Source: Leucobacter salsicius M1-8 (lineage in GTDB: Bacteria; Actinomycetota; Actinomycetes; Actinomycetales; Microbacteriaceae). From it: 64,000 nucleotides of DNA. The notes beneath the pieces are model-generated. The model had not been told where the DNA came from. It ran no database searches and saw only the letters and a list, made by a program, of their open reading frames with translations. The translations under genes were made by a program, and so were the position numbers. Positions 28,721 through 37,852 of the stretch are shown here, piece by piece; positions within the stretch are counted from its first letter, which is position 1; each line of letters starts with the position of its first letter. The DNA lies in NCBI RefSeq assembly GCF_000350525.1, contig NZ_AOCN01000026.1:62001-126000 (forward strand), given 5' to 3'.

Positions 28721-29926
28721 TCATTTCTTGGGGTTTGCGGCGCGCCTCGGGCCGTGTTGCGCGATTGAACCGGCGATGAGGGCCGACTGCAGGATGAGGG
28801 CCTCGCGGGCCCCCGTTGCATTCCAGCCGATGACCTCAGAGACCTTTTTGAGGCGATACCGCACGGTGTTGGGATGCACGAAGAGTTCGCGCGCCGTGGC
28901 CTCGAGCGAGCGGCCGTTGTCGAGGTAGCACCAGAGCGTCTCGAGTAGCTCGGTCGAGTGCGCGAGCAGCGGTTCGTAGATTTGCTCGATCAGAGTGCGC
29001 CGAGCAAGCCCATCACCCGCGAGCGCGCGCTCGGGGAGTAGATCGTCTGCGCCGACGGGGCGCGGTGCGTGTCGCCAGGAGCGCGCCACAGCAACGCCCG
29101 CGAGCGCCGCACGTGCACTGCGCGACGCGTCAAGGAGGTTCTCGACGGTGGGGCCCAATACGAGTGGCCCATCGGAGAAGCCCGAAGAGAGCCGCTTGGC
29201 GATTTCCAAGAACGAGAGCGGATCGGGCGTCTGCCCAGAAAGTGTCTGGGGCAACCGGGACTGGTCGACCCGACCCAACACGAGCACGAGCCGGGTGCCC
29301 TGCAAGCCGATGAGTGCATCGGCGCCAGCATGGCGGGCGTTGCGACGCAGCTGATCGACGTCGACGACGCGCTCAGCGGTGCCCACGAGCACCGCCACTT
29401 CGCCGTCACCGTGCCAGCCCAGGGCCGCAATCCGGCTGGGCAGCTCGTCGTCACTCTCACCCGTGAGGATCGAGTCGACGACGAGCGCCTCGAGGCGCGC
29501 GTCCCACAGGCCACGCGCCTCGGCAGCGCGAGCGTACACATCTGCCGCGGCAAATGCGACGTCGCGCGAGTAGTGCAGGATCGCCTCCCGCAGTGACTCG
29601 CTGCGGGGGGCCACACGATCCTCGACCACCGAGACCACCACGCGAATCAGCTGCAAGGTTTCTTGCAGACTGATCGAACGCAGCAGCTCGCGCGGGGCCG
29701 CGCTGAACACATCAGACGCGATCCACGGGGTCGAAGACGGATCCTCGTACCACTGAATGAACGAAGAGATGCCCGTTTGAGCAACGAGCCCGACCGCCGA
29801 GCGGCGACTGGGTGGCATGTTTCCGTACCATGGCAGCGTGTCGTCGAGCCGAGTAATCGTGCGGGTTGAGAGCTCGCCTGTGATGGTGCGCAGCCAGGCG
29901 AGCTCCTGCTCCTTCGTCCCCTCCAT
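28721..29926 (-). CDS. fasR: PucR-type regulator of fatty acid synthesis, FasR-like
   Basis: A 401-residue protein with a central GGDEF-like region of the CdaR/PucR type (VAVLVGTAERVVDVDQLRRNARHAGADALIGLQG) and a C-terminal PucR helix-turn-helix, LLETLWCYLDNGRSLEATARELFVHPNTVRYRLKKVSEVIGW. A regulator of this type immediately upstream of fabDHPF is FasR in Streptomyces coelicolor, an activator of the fab operon. Position, strand and architecture agree. It starts 8 nt after the aceE stop. Confidence 0.85.
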   Translation of the reverse strand: MEGTKEQELAWLRTITGELSTRTITRLDDTLPWYGNMPPSRRSAVGLVAQTGISSFIQWYEDPSSTPWIASDVFSAAPRELLRSISLQETLQLIRVVVSVVEDRVAPRSESLREAILHYSRDVAFAAADVYARAAEARGLWDARLEALVVDSILTGESDDELPSRIAALGWHGDGEVAVLVGTAERVVDVDQLRRNARHAGADALIGLQGTRLVLVLGRVDQSRLPQTLSGQTPDPLSFLEIAKRLSSGFSDGPLVLGPTVENLLDASRSARAALAGVAVARSWRHAPRPVGADDLLPERALAGDGLARRTLIEQIYEPLLAHSTELLETLWCYLDNGRSLEATARELFVHPNTVRYRLKKVSEVIGWNATGAREALILQSALIAGSIAQHGPRRAANPKK

Positions 29927-29934
29927 ATGAGTGG

Positions 29935-32661
29935 TTATGCCTCCCCGCCGGCGCCGCCGGTGGTACCAGCGTTCACGTCAAGCAGGCGGTATTGGGCAGC
30001 AGCACGACGCGGTACGTCGGCCGAGATCTTGCCCTGGGCGGCGAGGCGCTGCAGCACCTTCACAACGATCGACTCGCGATCGATGTGGAAGAAGCGGCGG
30101 GCCGCGGCACGCGTGTCAGAGAAGCCGAAGCCGTCTGCGCCGAGCACCGAGTAGTCACCGGGCACAAACTGGCGAATTTGGTCGGGGACCTCGGTTGACC
30201 AATCGCTCACGGCCACCACGGGGCCTTCGAAGCCCTCGAGTCGCTGCGTCACGTACGGCACGCGGGGGGCCTCGTCCATGTTGAGGAAGTTGTGCTTCTC
30301 TGCCTCGACACCGTCGCGGCGCAGCTCTGACCAGCTGGTCACGCTCCACACCTCGGCGCTGACGTCCCAGTCACGAGCCAGGATCTCCTGAGCCTCGCGA
30401 GCCCAGGGGACAGCCACGCCCGAAGCGAGAATCTGCGCCTTGACACCCGCTGCCGGGCCAGCACTGACGCGGTGGATGCCGCGGATGATGCCGTCGACAT
30501 CGGCACCCTCGGGCTCCGCCGGGTGCACGATGGGCTCGTTGTACACGGTCATGTAGTACATGACGTTCGGGTCCGAGTGCGTTCCGCCATACATGCGTTC
30601 GATGCCGGATCGCACGATGTGGCCGATCTCATAGCCGTAGGCCGGGTCATACGAGATCACAGCAGGGTTCGTGTTTGCGAGCACCAACGAGTGACCATCG
30701 GCATGCTGCAGGCCCTCACCCGTGAGGGTGGTGCGGCCAGCGGTGGCACCGATAATGAAGCCACGGGTCATCTGGTCTGCGGCAGCCCAGAATGCGTCGC
30801 CGGTGCGCTGGAAACCGAACATCGAGTAGAAGATGTAAATCGGAATCAGCGGCTCGCCCTGCGTCGAGTACGAGGTGCCAACCGCGGTGAACGCCGCGGT
30901 GGCGCCGGCCTCGTTGATGCCCACGTGCAGTAGCACGCCCTGCGGGCTCTCCTTGTAGGCGAGCAGCAGTTCGCGGTCTACCGACGCGTAGTTCTGGCCG
31001 TGCGGGTTGTAGATCTTCGAGGTGGGGAAGTACGCGTCCATACCGAAGGTGCGTGCCTCGTCAGGGATGATCGGCACAAAGCGCTTGCCGAAGCCCTTGT
31101 CGCGCATGAGATCCTTAAGCATGCGCACAAAGACCTGGGTCGTTGCGGCTTCCTGCGTGCCACTGCCCTTGGCCGCGATGGCATAGGACTTGGCTTCGGG
31201 AAGAGTCAGCTCGGCATGCGTGGTGCGACGCGAGGGCACGTAGCCTCCGAGCGCACGGCGGCGCTCGAACATGTATTGGATCGCCGGATCATCATTGCCC
31301 GGGTGGTAGTACGGCGGCTTGTAGGGATCGGCTTCAAGCTGCTCGTCCGAGATCGGGATGTGCATGGTGTCGCGGAAGAGCTTGAGATCCTCAAGCGTCA
31401 TCTTCTTCATCTGGTGGGTCGCGTTGCGGCCTTCGAAGTGCGGGCCGAGGCCGTAGCCCTTGACCGTCTTCGCGAGGATTACGGTGGGGCGGCCCTTGTG
31501 GGCGAGTGCCTCAGCGTACGCGGCGTATACCTTGCGGTAGTCGTGACCGCCGCGGCGCAGCGCCCAGATCTCGTCGTCGCTCATGTCTTCGACGAGGCGA
31601 GCGGCACGCTCATCTTTGCCAAAGAAATTGTCGCGGATGTATCCGCCACTTTCGGCCTTGTAGGTCTGGTAGTCACCGTCGGGCGTCGTGTTCATGATGT
31701 TCAGCAGCGCACCATCGGTGTCGCGCTCGAGCAGGTCGTCCCACTCGCGACCCCAGACGACCTTGATGACGTTCCAGCCGGCACCGCGGAAGTAGCTCTC
31801 GAGCTCCTGGATGATCTTGCCATTGCCACGCACCGGGCCGTCGAGACGCTGCAGGTTGCAGTTGATCACGAACGTGAGGTTGTCGAGGCCCTCGTTGGCT
31901 GCGACCTGCAGCTGTCCGCGGCTCTCAACCTCGTCCATTTCGCCGTCGCCGAGGAACGCCCAGACGTGCTGGTCTGATGCGTCCTTGATGCCACGGTTCG
32001 TCAGGTAGCGGTTGGTCTGCGCCTGGTAGATCGCGTTGATCGGGCCCAGACCCATCGACACGGTGGGGAACTGCCAGAAATCGGGCAGGCTGCGCGGGTG
32101 TGGGTAGCTGGGGAGGGCGTGGCCCTCCTGCGACTTCTCCTGACGGAATCCATCAAGGTCCTGCTCAGTCAGGCGACCCTCGAGGAATGCGCGAGCGTAG
32201 ATACCGGGGGAGGCGTGCCCCTGGATGAAGATCTGGTCGCCGCCGCCGGGGTGATCCTGGCCGCGGAAGAAATGGTTGAAGCCCACTTCGTACAGCGATG
32301 CGGCTGAAGCGTAGGTCGAAATGTGTCCACCGACGCCGATTCCCGGGCGCTGTGCGCGGTGTACGGTGACCGCGGCGTTCCAGCGAATCCACGAACGGTA
32401 GCGGCGCTCGAGCTCCTCGTTCCCGGGGAACGGCGCTTCGTCGCCAGCGGCGATCGTGTTGACGTAGTCGGTAGTCGGTACCATCGGCACGCCAAGATGC
32501 AGCTCACGCGAGCGAGCAAGCATGCTCGTCATGATCTCGCGGCCTCGGGCGGGGCCTCGCTCATCGACTACAGCGTCGAGAGACTCGCGCCATTCTGCCG
32601 TCTCCTGCGGGTCCACATCGTCTTGATCCGGCGCGTAGGGATCCTGTGTGTTCACAGCCAA
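29935..32661 (-). CDS. aceE: Pyruvate dehydrogenase E1 component (homodimeric)
   Basis: A 908-residue thiamine-diphosphate enzyme that decarboxylates pyruvate and acetylates the lipoyl groups of E2. The TPP motif is in [37 protein letters not shown] (GDG...N). Further family blocks are [25 protein letters not shown] and YAPGQDDV-like acidic start ([22 protein letters not shown]). No E2 or E3 gene adjoins it; candidates lie at 59.2-62.4 kb. It is upstream of fasR and the fab genes on the same strand, so acetyl-CoA supply and its main use are neighbours. Confidence 0.96.
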   Translation of the reverse strand: MAVNTQDPYAPDQDDVDPQETAEWRESLDAVVDERGPARGREIMTSMLARSRELHLGVPMVPTTDYVNTIAAGDEAPFPGNEELERRYRSWIRWNAAVTVHRAQRPGIGVGGHISTYASAASLYEVGFNHFFRGQDHPGGGDQIFIQGHASPGIYARAFLEGRLTEQDLDGFRQEKSQEGHALPSYPHPRSLPDFWQFPTVSMGLGPINAIYQAQTNRYLTNRGIKDASDQHVWAFLGDGEMDEVESRGQLQVAANEGLDNLTFVINCNLQRLDGPVRGNGKIIQELESYFRGAGWNVIKVVWGREWDDLLERDTDGALLNIMNTTPDGDYQTYKAESGGYIRDNFFGKDERAARLVEDMSDDEIWALRRGGHDYRKVYAAYAEALAHKGRPTVILAKTVKGYGLGPHFEGRNATHQMKKMTLEDLKLFRDTMHIPISDEQLEADPYKPPYYHPGNDDPAIQYMFERRRALGGYVPSRRTTHAELTLPEAKSYAIAAKGSGTQEAATTQVFVRMLKDLMRDKGFGKRFVPIIPDEARTFGMDAYFPTSKIYNPHGQNYASVDRELLLAYKESPQGVLLHVGINEAGATAAFTAVGTSYSTQGEPLIPIYIFYSMFGFQRTGDAFWAAADQMTRGFIIGATAGRTTLTGEGLQHADGHSLVLANTNPAVISYDPAYGYEIGHIVRSGIERMYGGTHSDPNVMYYMTVYNEPIVHPAEPEGADVDGIIRGIHRVSAGPAAGVKAQILASGVAVPWAREAQEILARDWDVSAEVWSVTSWSELRRDGVEAEKHNFLNMDEAPRVPYVTQRLEGFEGPVVAVSDWSTEVPDQIRQFVPGDYSVLGADGFGFSDTRAAARRFFHIDRESIVVKVLQRLAAQGKISADVPRRAAAQYRLLDVNAGTTGGAGGEA

Positions 32662-32910
32662 GATTGTGCTCCATTCACCATGATGCGTGCCGGAGTAGCG
32701 CGGGTTCTTGCGCTAGAGCGGCACGGGGGATCCCGCTGATTCGCGGGCCGCCTACCAGACTAGCGAATATCGACGATAAAATCGTGATTTCTATGGCAGA
32801 TAGTGTCAGTTCTCGCACAAAATTCGAGGCGCGCGGGGTGCCACCCGATGGCTATGGTGGGAGTGACCGAAGAAATGAATGGCGCCGCGTGCGCCAAGAA
32901 CGGAGAGCAC

Positions 32911-33372
32911 ATGTCACTCGCAGTAGGAACCCAGGCCCCCGACTTCACCCTGTCGGACCAGCACGGCGAGGAGCTCACGCTCTCGGAGCTCGTGGCTGAG
33001 GGCCCCGTAGCGCTCGTCTTCTTCCCCCTGGCATTCTCGGGCATCTGCACGAACGAGCTGTGCGAACTGCGCGACAACCTCGCAATGTTTGCCGACAGCA
33101 AGGTGCGCCTCGTGGGCGTTTCGGTTGACTCGGTGTACACGCTGAAGGCGTGGGCTGAGACCGAGGGCTACGAGTTCTCGATCCTGTCCGACTTCTGGCC
33201 TCACGGAGAGGTTTCGAAGCAATTCGGCGTTTTCGTCGAGGAAGCCGGCATTGCAACGCGCGCCACCTTCGTGATCGGCGAGGACCGCAAGGTGTTGGCC
33301 TCGTTCGAGACGGAGCCCGGCCAGGCCCGCGATTTTGCCTCGTACAAGGAAGCTCTCGCGGCCATCGCGTAA
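32911..33372 (+). CDS. Peroxiredoxin, AhpE/BCP-like
   Basis: A 153-residue peroxiredoxin. The active site reads FFPLAFSGICTNELCELRDN, with the peroxidatic Cys at 46 and a second Cys at 51. AhpE of mycobacteria works with one Cys, whereas a C-x4-C pair is the atypical two-Cys layout of BCP, so an intramolecular disulfide is possible here. The ATG at 32911 has GGAGA 6-7 nt upstream; longer frames lack support. A TATGGT hexamer about 55 nt upstream may be the promoter. It is divergent from aceE. Confidence 0.92.
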   Translation: MSLAVGTQAPDFTLSDQHGEELTLSELVAEGPVALVFFPLAFSGICTNELCELRDNLAMFADSKVRLVGVSVDSVYTLKAWAETEGYEFSILSDFWPHGEVSKQFGVFVEEAGIATRATFVIGEDRKVLASFETEPGQARDFASYKEALAAIA

Positions 33373-33393
33373 CCCGCGACGCGCGCGGGTTTT
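33372..33393 (+). terminator. Terminator after the peroxiredoxin gene
   Basis: ACCCGCG and CGCGGGT (7 bp, 5-nt loop) immediately follow the stop codon and are followed by a TTTT tract. Confidence 0.75.
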
Positions 33394-33448
33394 CTCGATT
33401 CGCGCAGCTGGGGCGAACCACCATATGATTATGGAGTTCGCTTCACGC

Positions 33449-33524
33449 GGGCCTGTAGCTCAGCTGGTAGAGCGCCACGTTTACACCGTGGATGTCGTCG
33501 GTTCGATCCCGGCCGGGCCCACCA
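33449..33524 (+). tRNA. tRNA-Val (anticodon TAC)
   Basis: A complete cloverleaf: acceptor GGGCCTG/CGGGCCC, D arm AGCTCAGCTGGTAGAGC, anticodon arm CACGTTTACACCGTG with TAC, T arm with GGTTCGATCCC, discriminator A, and an encoded CCA. A TATGAT hexamer at 33424-33429 suits its promoter. The minus-strand FUSC frame ends inside this gene. Confidence 0.97.
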
Positions 33525-35778
33525 TATGACCCCCACTCGGTACTCCCGAGTGGGGGTTTTTCTTTGATTCCCTCTCCCGCCTCCCAATGAGCTGCCGCAA
33601 GGCCCAGTGAATGCGCCCGAGCGCGAGGAGCGCGTCTCGTGTTGCGGTATTGCCTTGTGGAACGCCCCGAAGTTGGTCGACCACGAGCGCAACGGGGGCA
33701 TTCTGGCCGACACTTCCGTCCCCGAGCTTTGCGTCCTCGCCATGGAGGGTCCGGCGCGCGACTGCAGAGGCCTCAAGTACGTGGTCAACTGCGTCCTCGA
33801 GCACCGAAACACGCGGCCCGTCAGTCGACGGAGTGCCCTGAGACGCAAGTACGGCTTGGACTAGACGGGCGCTCGCTCTGCTCGCATCGAACATGAGGTG
33901 GACCGCTTCGCTTTCTCGATGCGGGCTGCCGACCGCGAAGGCTGCCGACATGGCAGTGACGTCCTGGTCAAGGTTGGCCTGGGCGGACTCCACCGCGCGA
34001 AGCAGCCGCATCGGCTCTGTCTGGTCGGTAAATCGTTGGTCTCTCACCGCGCGGAGGAGTCGGTCGAGGGCATTGAAGTAAGCGTCCACGCTGCCGAGCA
34101 GTGCCGGCCGAGACGTAGCCGAGACGATGAGATAGGCACAGAGCACGCCAATAACGGCACCTGAAAGCGTTTCCACGAGTCTCAGCTCGAGCACCGACGA
34201 GTCCAGCACGCCGAGCAGGCGAAACAGTGCCACGAGCAGAACCGAAACGAACATCGCGGCGTAGAAATAGCTGAGCGGCCCAAAATAGAGCATGCCGAAG
34301 ACTGCGATGACACAGACCCCGACGACGGCAGGTTCGTGTGAGCCCGAGAGTGCAACAGCCGCAATACCGATCGCTAGCCCCACTCCGGTTCCCGCCACGC
34401 GACGATACGCGCGCGTGAAGACCCCGCTCCGCGAATTTCCACCGACAAAGATCAGAAACGCCGTCAGGACCGCCCAGTACCAGCGAGACGCCGAAATGAG
34501 TTCCCCCACCCCCGTCGCAATCAGGGCCGCGATCATCGCCTGAACGGCCATTCGGCTCGTCGGGGCCCAGTCGCGCCTGGGCAACGACCGTCGCCGCGTG
34601 CGCACGGCACGCGCAGGAGGCGGGGCGTGCGAGGAGTCGCCGTGAACCGAGTCTGCCGTGGCAGGCGATGCAGCACTGCCTCGCGCGTGGCCATGTGAGA
34701 ACTTGACGGCGCGCAGGCGCGCGTGAGAGACGGCGCTTCGCGCCAGGAGGTAGCTCGCGAGACTCAGGTCGCGCGTCTCGCCCTGCCTGACCAGTTGCTC
34801 GGACACGTCACGGGCGTCGCGCATCTGCGCAGGCGCGGAGCGGGCGTCGAGGACCGTGTACAGCGCTCTCTCGGCCTCGTCCGATTTGTCCGCGACAGCG
34901 GTGGCCGATGCCGGTGTGCCCTTTGCAGCCCAGGTCTGGGCACGCTCAAGGCAAGCCTCTTCGGTGTCCACACGCGCGTCGAGCACGAGCTCGGCCAATC
35001 GAGCTTCATTGATCGCGACATATCGACCAGTGTCGAAGCTGCGCTGCCAGGACGTAATGGCCCGGCCCACGTTATCGAGGCGCGCGAGAGCATCACGCAA
35101 TTCTCGGTCCTTTCCCGCTCCGAGGGGGTGGCCCGATACCTGCACCGCAGCCCGGGATCCGGCACGCAGCTCGTTCAGAAGCACCTCGAGTTCGCGCGCG
35201 GGACGCTTCAGCATCAGCATCAGCACCGCGCGCGCTGCCACCTGGGCGGCGATGGCGCCCGCAGTAACGAGGCACAACGTAACGAGTTCATTGTGCGTTG
35301 GCTTCATGAGCAGCGTAAAAAAGTAGGCCATGAAGCCGATTGCACCGAGTGCGGTGGCCCGAGGCCCGAATCGCCGCATCCAGATCGCCAGCCCTGTCGC
35401 GAGAACGAACCCGGCAGTCACGAGCCACCGGTGATCGCTCAACATCGTGACGAACACAGTGACGAGAACCGTGACGGGGAGCATGAGCGCCACCGTGAGG
35501 CCCCGGGCCTGGGCGGTGGGGCCTTTCACCATGCTGGCCGCCAGGACCGAGAGGAAGAGCGAAACCGTTAGCAGCGAAGCATTTCCGTGGAACTCGTGGA
35601 TCACGAACTGACCAAAGGCTGCGCTCGCGAGCGTGCCCACCGTGGCGGCTATCGCGACCGCAAGTCGGGCGTGACCTGGATCCTGGGCTGCGAGCATGCT
35701 GGTGAGTCGCCCTCGGGTATTCACGGCGTTATCCTGCGTCTCGAGACATGGCGACCTGAGCCCTTCACTTCGAAGCAT
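33481..35778 (-). CDS. FUSC family membrane protein
   Basis: A 765-residue protein with two blocks of about six membrane helices (residues ~35-180 and ~410-560), each followed by a helical cytoplasmic domain. This is the fusaric acid resistance/YccS-like layout; members export aromatic acids or similar compounds, but the substrate here is unknown. The second block contains RWYWAVLTAFLIFVGGNSRSGVFTRAYRRVAGTGVG, the FUSC signature. The last ~18 codons (GHMVGPAGIEPTTSTV) are the antisense of the terminator and tRNA-Val, so the natural end is doubtful. A GTG at 35724 or an ATG at 35697 could also be the start. Confidence 0.8.
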   Translation of the reverse strand: MLRSEGLRSPCLETQDNAVNTRGRLTSMLAAQDPGHARLAVAIAATVGTLASAAFGQFVIHEFHGNASLLTVSLFLSVLAASMVKGPTAQARGLTVALMLPVTVLVTVFVTMLSDHRWLVTAGFVLATGLAIWMRRFGPRATALGAIGFMAYFFTLLMKPTHNELVTLCLVTAGAIAAQVAARAVLMLMLKRPARELEVLLNELRAGSRAAVQVSGHPLGAGKDRELRDALARLDNVGRAITSWQRSFDTGRYVAINEARLAELVLDARVDTEEACLERAQTWAAKGTPASATAVADKSDEAERALYTVLDARSAPAQMRDARDVSEQLVRQGETRDLSLASYLLARSAVSHARLRAVKFSHGHARGSAASPATADSVHGDSSHAPPPARAVRTRRRSLPRRDWAPTSRMAVQAMIAALIATGVGELISASRWYWAVLTAFLIFVGGNSRSGVFTRAYRRVAGTGVGLAIGIAAVALSGSHEPAVVGVCVIAVFGMLYFGPLSYFYAAMFVSVLLVALFRLLGVLDSSVLELRLVETLSGAVIGVLCAYLIVSATSRPALLGSVDAYFNALDRLLRAVRDQRFTDQTEPMRLLRAVESAQANLDQDVTAMSAAFAVGSPHRESEAVHLMFDASRASARLVQAVLASQGTPSTDGPRVSVLEDAVDHVLEASAVARRTLHGEDAKLGDGSVGQNAPVALVVDQLRGVPQGNTATRDALLALGRIHWALRQLIGRRERESKKNPHSGVPSGGHMVGPAGIEPTTSTV
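33530..33561 (+). terminator. Terminator of tRNA-Val
   Basis: A perfect 11-bp stem, CCCCCACTCGG and CCGAGTGGGGG, with a 5-nt loop and a T5 tail, begins 5 nt after the encoded CCA. The FUSC reading frame passes through it on the other strand. Confidence 0.92.
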
Positions 35779-35878
35779 GCAAACACTTCGACCGTATCGC
35801 CCTCGTCGCCCGGGCTCGGAGGCGCGGGCAACGCTTCACCCCCAACCTCATCCTCGGGTTCACCCGCAGCTGTGCCCC

Positions 35879-35944
35879 AAAAAATAGAGGGCCGGTGCTG
35901 TTCGGCACCGGCCCTAGAGAACCCGGAAGGGGGGTTGAGTTCTT
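35879..35944 (-). ncRNA. Candidate small RNA with a C6 loop
   Basis: From a predicted start at about 35944 the minus strand folds into two hairpins. The first is a 7-bp stem AGAACTC/GGGTTCT (35943-35937 with 35924-35918) exposing a 12-nt loop with six consecutive C (35934-35929). The second is an 11-bp GC stem (35915-35905 with 35898-35888) followed by CTATTTTTT, a canonical terminator. A good promoter stands at the right distance upstream. The C6 loop recalls the actinobacterial 6C RNA class, whose C-rich loops can pair with Shine-Dalgarno sequences, but only one loop is C-rich here. It could instead be an attenuated leader of the FUSC gene 100 nt downstream. Confidence 0.7.
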
Positions 35945-35950
35945 GGTTGA

Positions 35951-35980
35951 ACCATACGTGGCAATCAATCCTCGTGTCAA
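35951..35980 (-). promoter_or_regulatory. Promoter of the candidate small RNA
   Basis: Minus-strand TTGACA (35980-35975), an 18-nt spacer and TATGGT (35956-35951) form one of the best sigma-70-type promoters in the window. The expected start is A at 35944 or 35943. No minus-strand reading frame begins between it and the terminator at 35879. Confidence 0.75.
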
Positions 35981-36128
35981 CCACTCTGACAAGTTAACTT
36001 CAGAAAGCCCACAGGTGTGTGCAAGCGGCACTTCTTCCAGGAATAACCTCACGGCCCGCGCGTTACGATCAAATGAGGGCCGCACTGCGCGGCTCGGTTG
36101 TCCAGGCACGTAGAAAGTGGGAACCAGG

Positions 36129-36644
36129 ATGGTACGAGTCATCTCCGAGGAATCAGGTGCAGCAGATACCGCCACGGGAGCCGAGGCGCTCAAGCGCTCG
36201 TTCCGGGAACACCCCGCTGGCGTCTCGCTGATCACTGCACACACTCCGGCGGGGCCTGTTGGTCTCACCGCGTCGAGCGTTGCCTCCGTGGGGATTGACC
36301 CGCCCGCGATCTCGTTCTCGGTCACCCGAGCCACCGGCAGCGCCGGCGGTATTCTCAACGCCGAGACCTATCTCGTGCACCTGCTCGATGCACGTCACGC
36401 AGACCTCGCGCAGTCCTTCGCCATTTCTGGCTCCGAGCGGTTTACCGCCGAGCAGGGTTGGGAGGCTCTCCCCACGGGCGAGCCGCATCTACCGGGCGCC
36501 CGCGCCGCCCTGCGCTGCCGCACGATGCACTCGCTCGCGGTCGGCTCCTCCGTCATCGTGGTCGCCGAGGTGCTTGACGCGGTGTTTGGCGAGAGCGCAG
36601 CCCCGCTCGTCTACGTCGATCGCAAATTTCATACCCTGACATAA
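36129..36644 (+). CDS. Flavin reductase family protein
   Basis: A 171-residue split-barrel flavoprotein of the flavin reductase (DIM6/NTAB) type, usually supplying reduced FMN or FAD to a monooxygenase. Typical segments are LKRSFREHPAGVSLITAHTPAGPVGLTASSVASVGIDPPAISFSVTR (FMN site) and a closing PLVYVDRKFHTL. No monooxygenase partner adjoins it. It precedes the xi-class transferase gene by 35 nt on the same strand, which suggests a joint role in quinone or aromatic metabolism. An in-frame GTG at 36117 is an alternative start; neither has a clear ribosome site. Confidence 0.85.
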   Translation: MVRVISEESGAADTATGAEALKRSFREHPAGVSLITAHTPAGPVGLTASSVASVGIDPPAISFSVTRATGSAGGILNAETYLVHLLDARHADLAQSFAISGSERFTAEQGWEALPTGEPHLPGARAALRCRTMHSLAVGSSVIVVAEVLDAVFGESAAPLVYVDRKFHTLT

Positions 36645-36679
36645 GTACAGCGCCGCAAGAACGATCCAGAGGAGACTTC

Positions 36680-37771
36680 ATGACCGAGCACACCGCCGCC
36701 TACATTGTGGGCGAATCATTCGAACGAGACACAAACTACATCGAGGACCGCATCGTCGCCGATCCGGCAGCGGTCCGCGCACTGCCCGCACCGCCAGCAT
36801 CCAAGGTCGGAACCCTCGGGTTCGGTCTCAGCGAGGGTGCGCAGGCCTGGCCCGTGGAGCCAGGGAAGTACCGCCTCGTGGCCGCCGCCGCGTGCCCCTG
36901 GGCCAACCGCACCGTCATCGTTCGACGACTCCTCGGCCTCGAAGAGGTGATCTCGCTCGGACGCCCCGGTCCAATCCACGACGCGCGCTCATGGACGTTT
37001 GACCTCGATGAGGGTCAGCGCGACCCGGTGCTCGGCACCGAGCGGCTGCAGGAGAACTACTTCAAGCGATTCCCCGATTACCCCCGCGGCATCACGGTGC
37101 CAGCGATAGTCGACGTCGCCTCGGGCGCGGTCGTAACCAACGATTACCCGCAGATCACGCTCGATTTCTCGACCGAGTGGCGCGAGTTTCATCGTGACGG
37201 CGCACCCAATCTGCTGCCTGCGGAGCTGATGGACGAGATGTGGCCCGTCATCAATCGCGTGTTCACCGAGATCAACAACGGCGTCTACCGCTGTGGCTTT
37301 GCTGGCAGCCAGGCCGCTTACGATCAGGCGTACGACCGCCTCTGGGCGGCAATGGACTGGCTCGAAGAGCGGCTCTCGACCCGCCGGTTCCTCATGGGTC
37401 CCACGATCACCGAAGCCGATGTGCGGCTATTCACGACGCTCGCCCGCTTCGATGCCGTCTACCACGGGCACTTCAAGGCCAACCGCCACAAGCTCGTCGA
37501 GATGCCCAATCTGTGGGCGTACGCGCGCGAGCTGTTTCAGACGCCCGGTTTCGGTGACACGATCGATTTCGTACAGATCAAGCAGCACTACTATGGCACG
37601 CACCTGGACGTGAACCCCACCGGCATTGTGCCCGCGGGCCCGGATCTCGCCGGTTGGCTCGAGCCGCACGGTCGCGAACGCCTCGGCGGTTCGCCCTTCG
37701 GCGACGGAAGCGCGCCCGGCCCGGTGCCCGCGATTGATCGCGTGATGGCGGGCCATTCACCGCTGGGGTAA
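36680..37771 (+). CDS. Xi-class glutathione transferase-like hydroquinone reductase
   Basis: A 363-residue protein of the glutathionyl-hydroquinone reductase (YqjG/ECM4, xi-class GST) family. The catalytic CPWA box is in LVAAAACPWANRTVIVRRLLG, and RFLMGPTITEADVRLFTTLARFDAVYHGHFKANRHK carries the conserved C-terminal tyrosine region. It should remove thiol groups from thiol-hydroquinone adducts. Actinobacteria use mycothiol rather than glutathione, so the natural co-substrate is probably mycothiol (inference). GAGGAG lies 6-7 nt before the ATG. Confidence 0.88.
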   Translation: MTEHTAAYIVGESFERDTNYIEDRIVADPAAVRALPAPPASKVGTLGFGLSEGAQAWPVEPGKYRLVAAAACPWANRTVIVRRLLGLEEVISLGRPGPIHDARSWTFDLDEGQRDPVLGTERLQENYFKRFPDYPRGITVPAIVDVASGAVVTNDYPQITLDFSTEWREFHRDGAPNLLPAELMDEMWPVINRVFTEINNGVYRCGFAGSQAAYDQAYDRLWAAMDWLEERLSTRRFLMGPTITEADVRLFTTLARFDAVYHGHFKANRHKLVEMPNLWAYARELFQTPGFGDTIDFVQIKQHYYGTHLDVNPTGIVPAGPDLAGWLEPHGRERLGGSPFGDGSAPGPVPAIDRVMAGHSPLG

Positions 37772-37778
37772 CTCATCT

Positions 37779-37846
37779 CGATCCGGATCAGGAGGCGTGT
37801 GCACACTGCACATCATCGCACGCACTTGCGGTCTTGATCCGGATCG
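37779..37846. repeat. Spaced 12-bp inverted repeat
   Basis: CGATCCGGATCA at 37779-37790 and TGATCCGGATCG at 37835-37846 are exact inverted copies, 44 nt apart, in the gap between two convergent genes. Each contains the palindrome GATCCGGATC. No T tract follows. The same core occurs inside coding regions elsewhere in the window, so it may be partly chance. Confidence 0.5.
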
Positions 37847-37852
37847 CCAAGC

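Noticed and set aside
34723-35571. A 282-codon plus-strand frame within the FUSC gene
   Set aside because: The minus strand encodes clear membrane helices and a FUSC signature; the plus frame is charged and repetitive, without a family.
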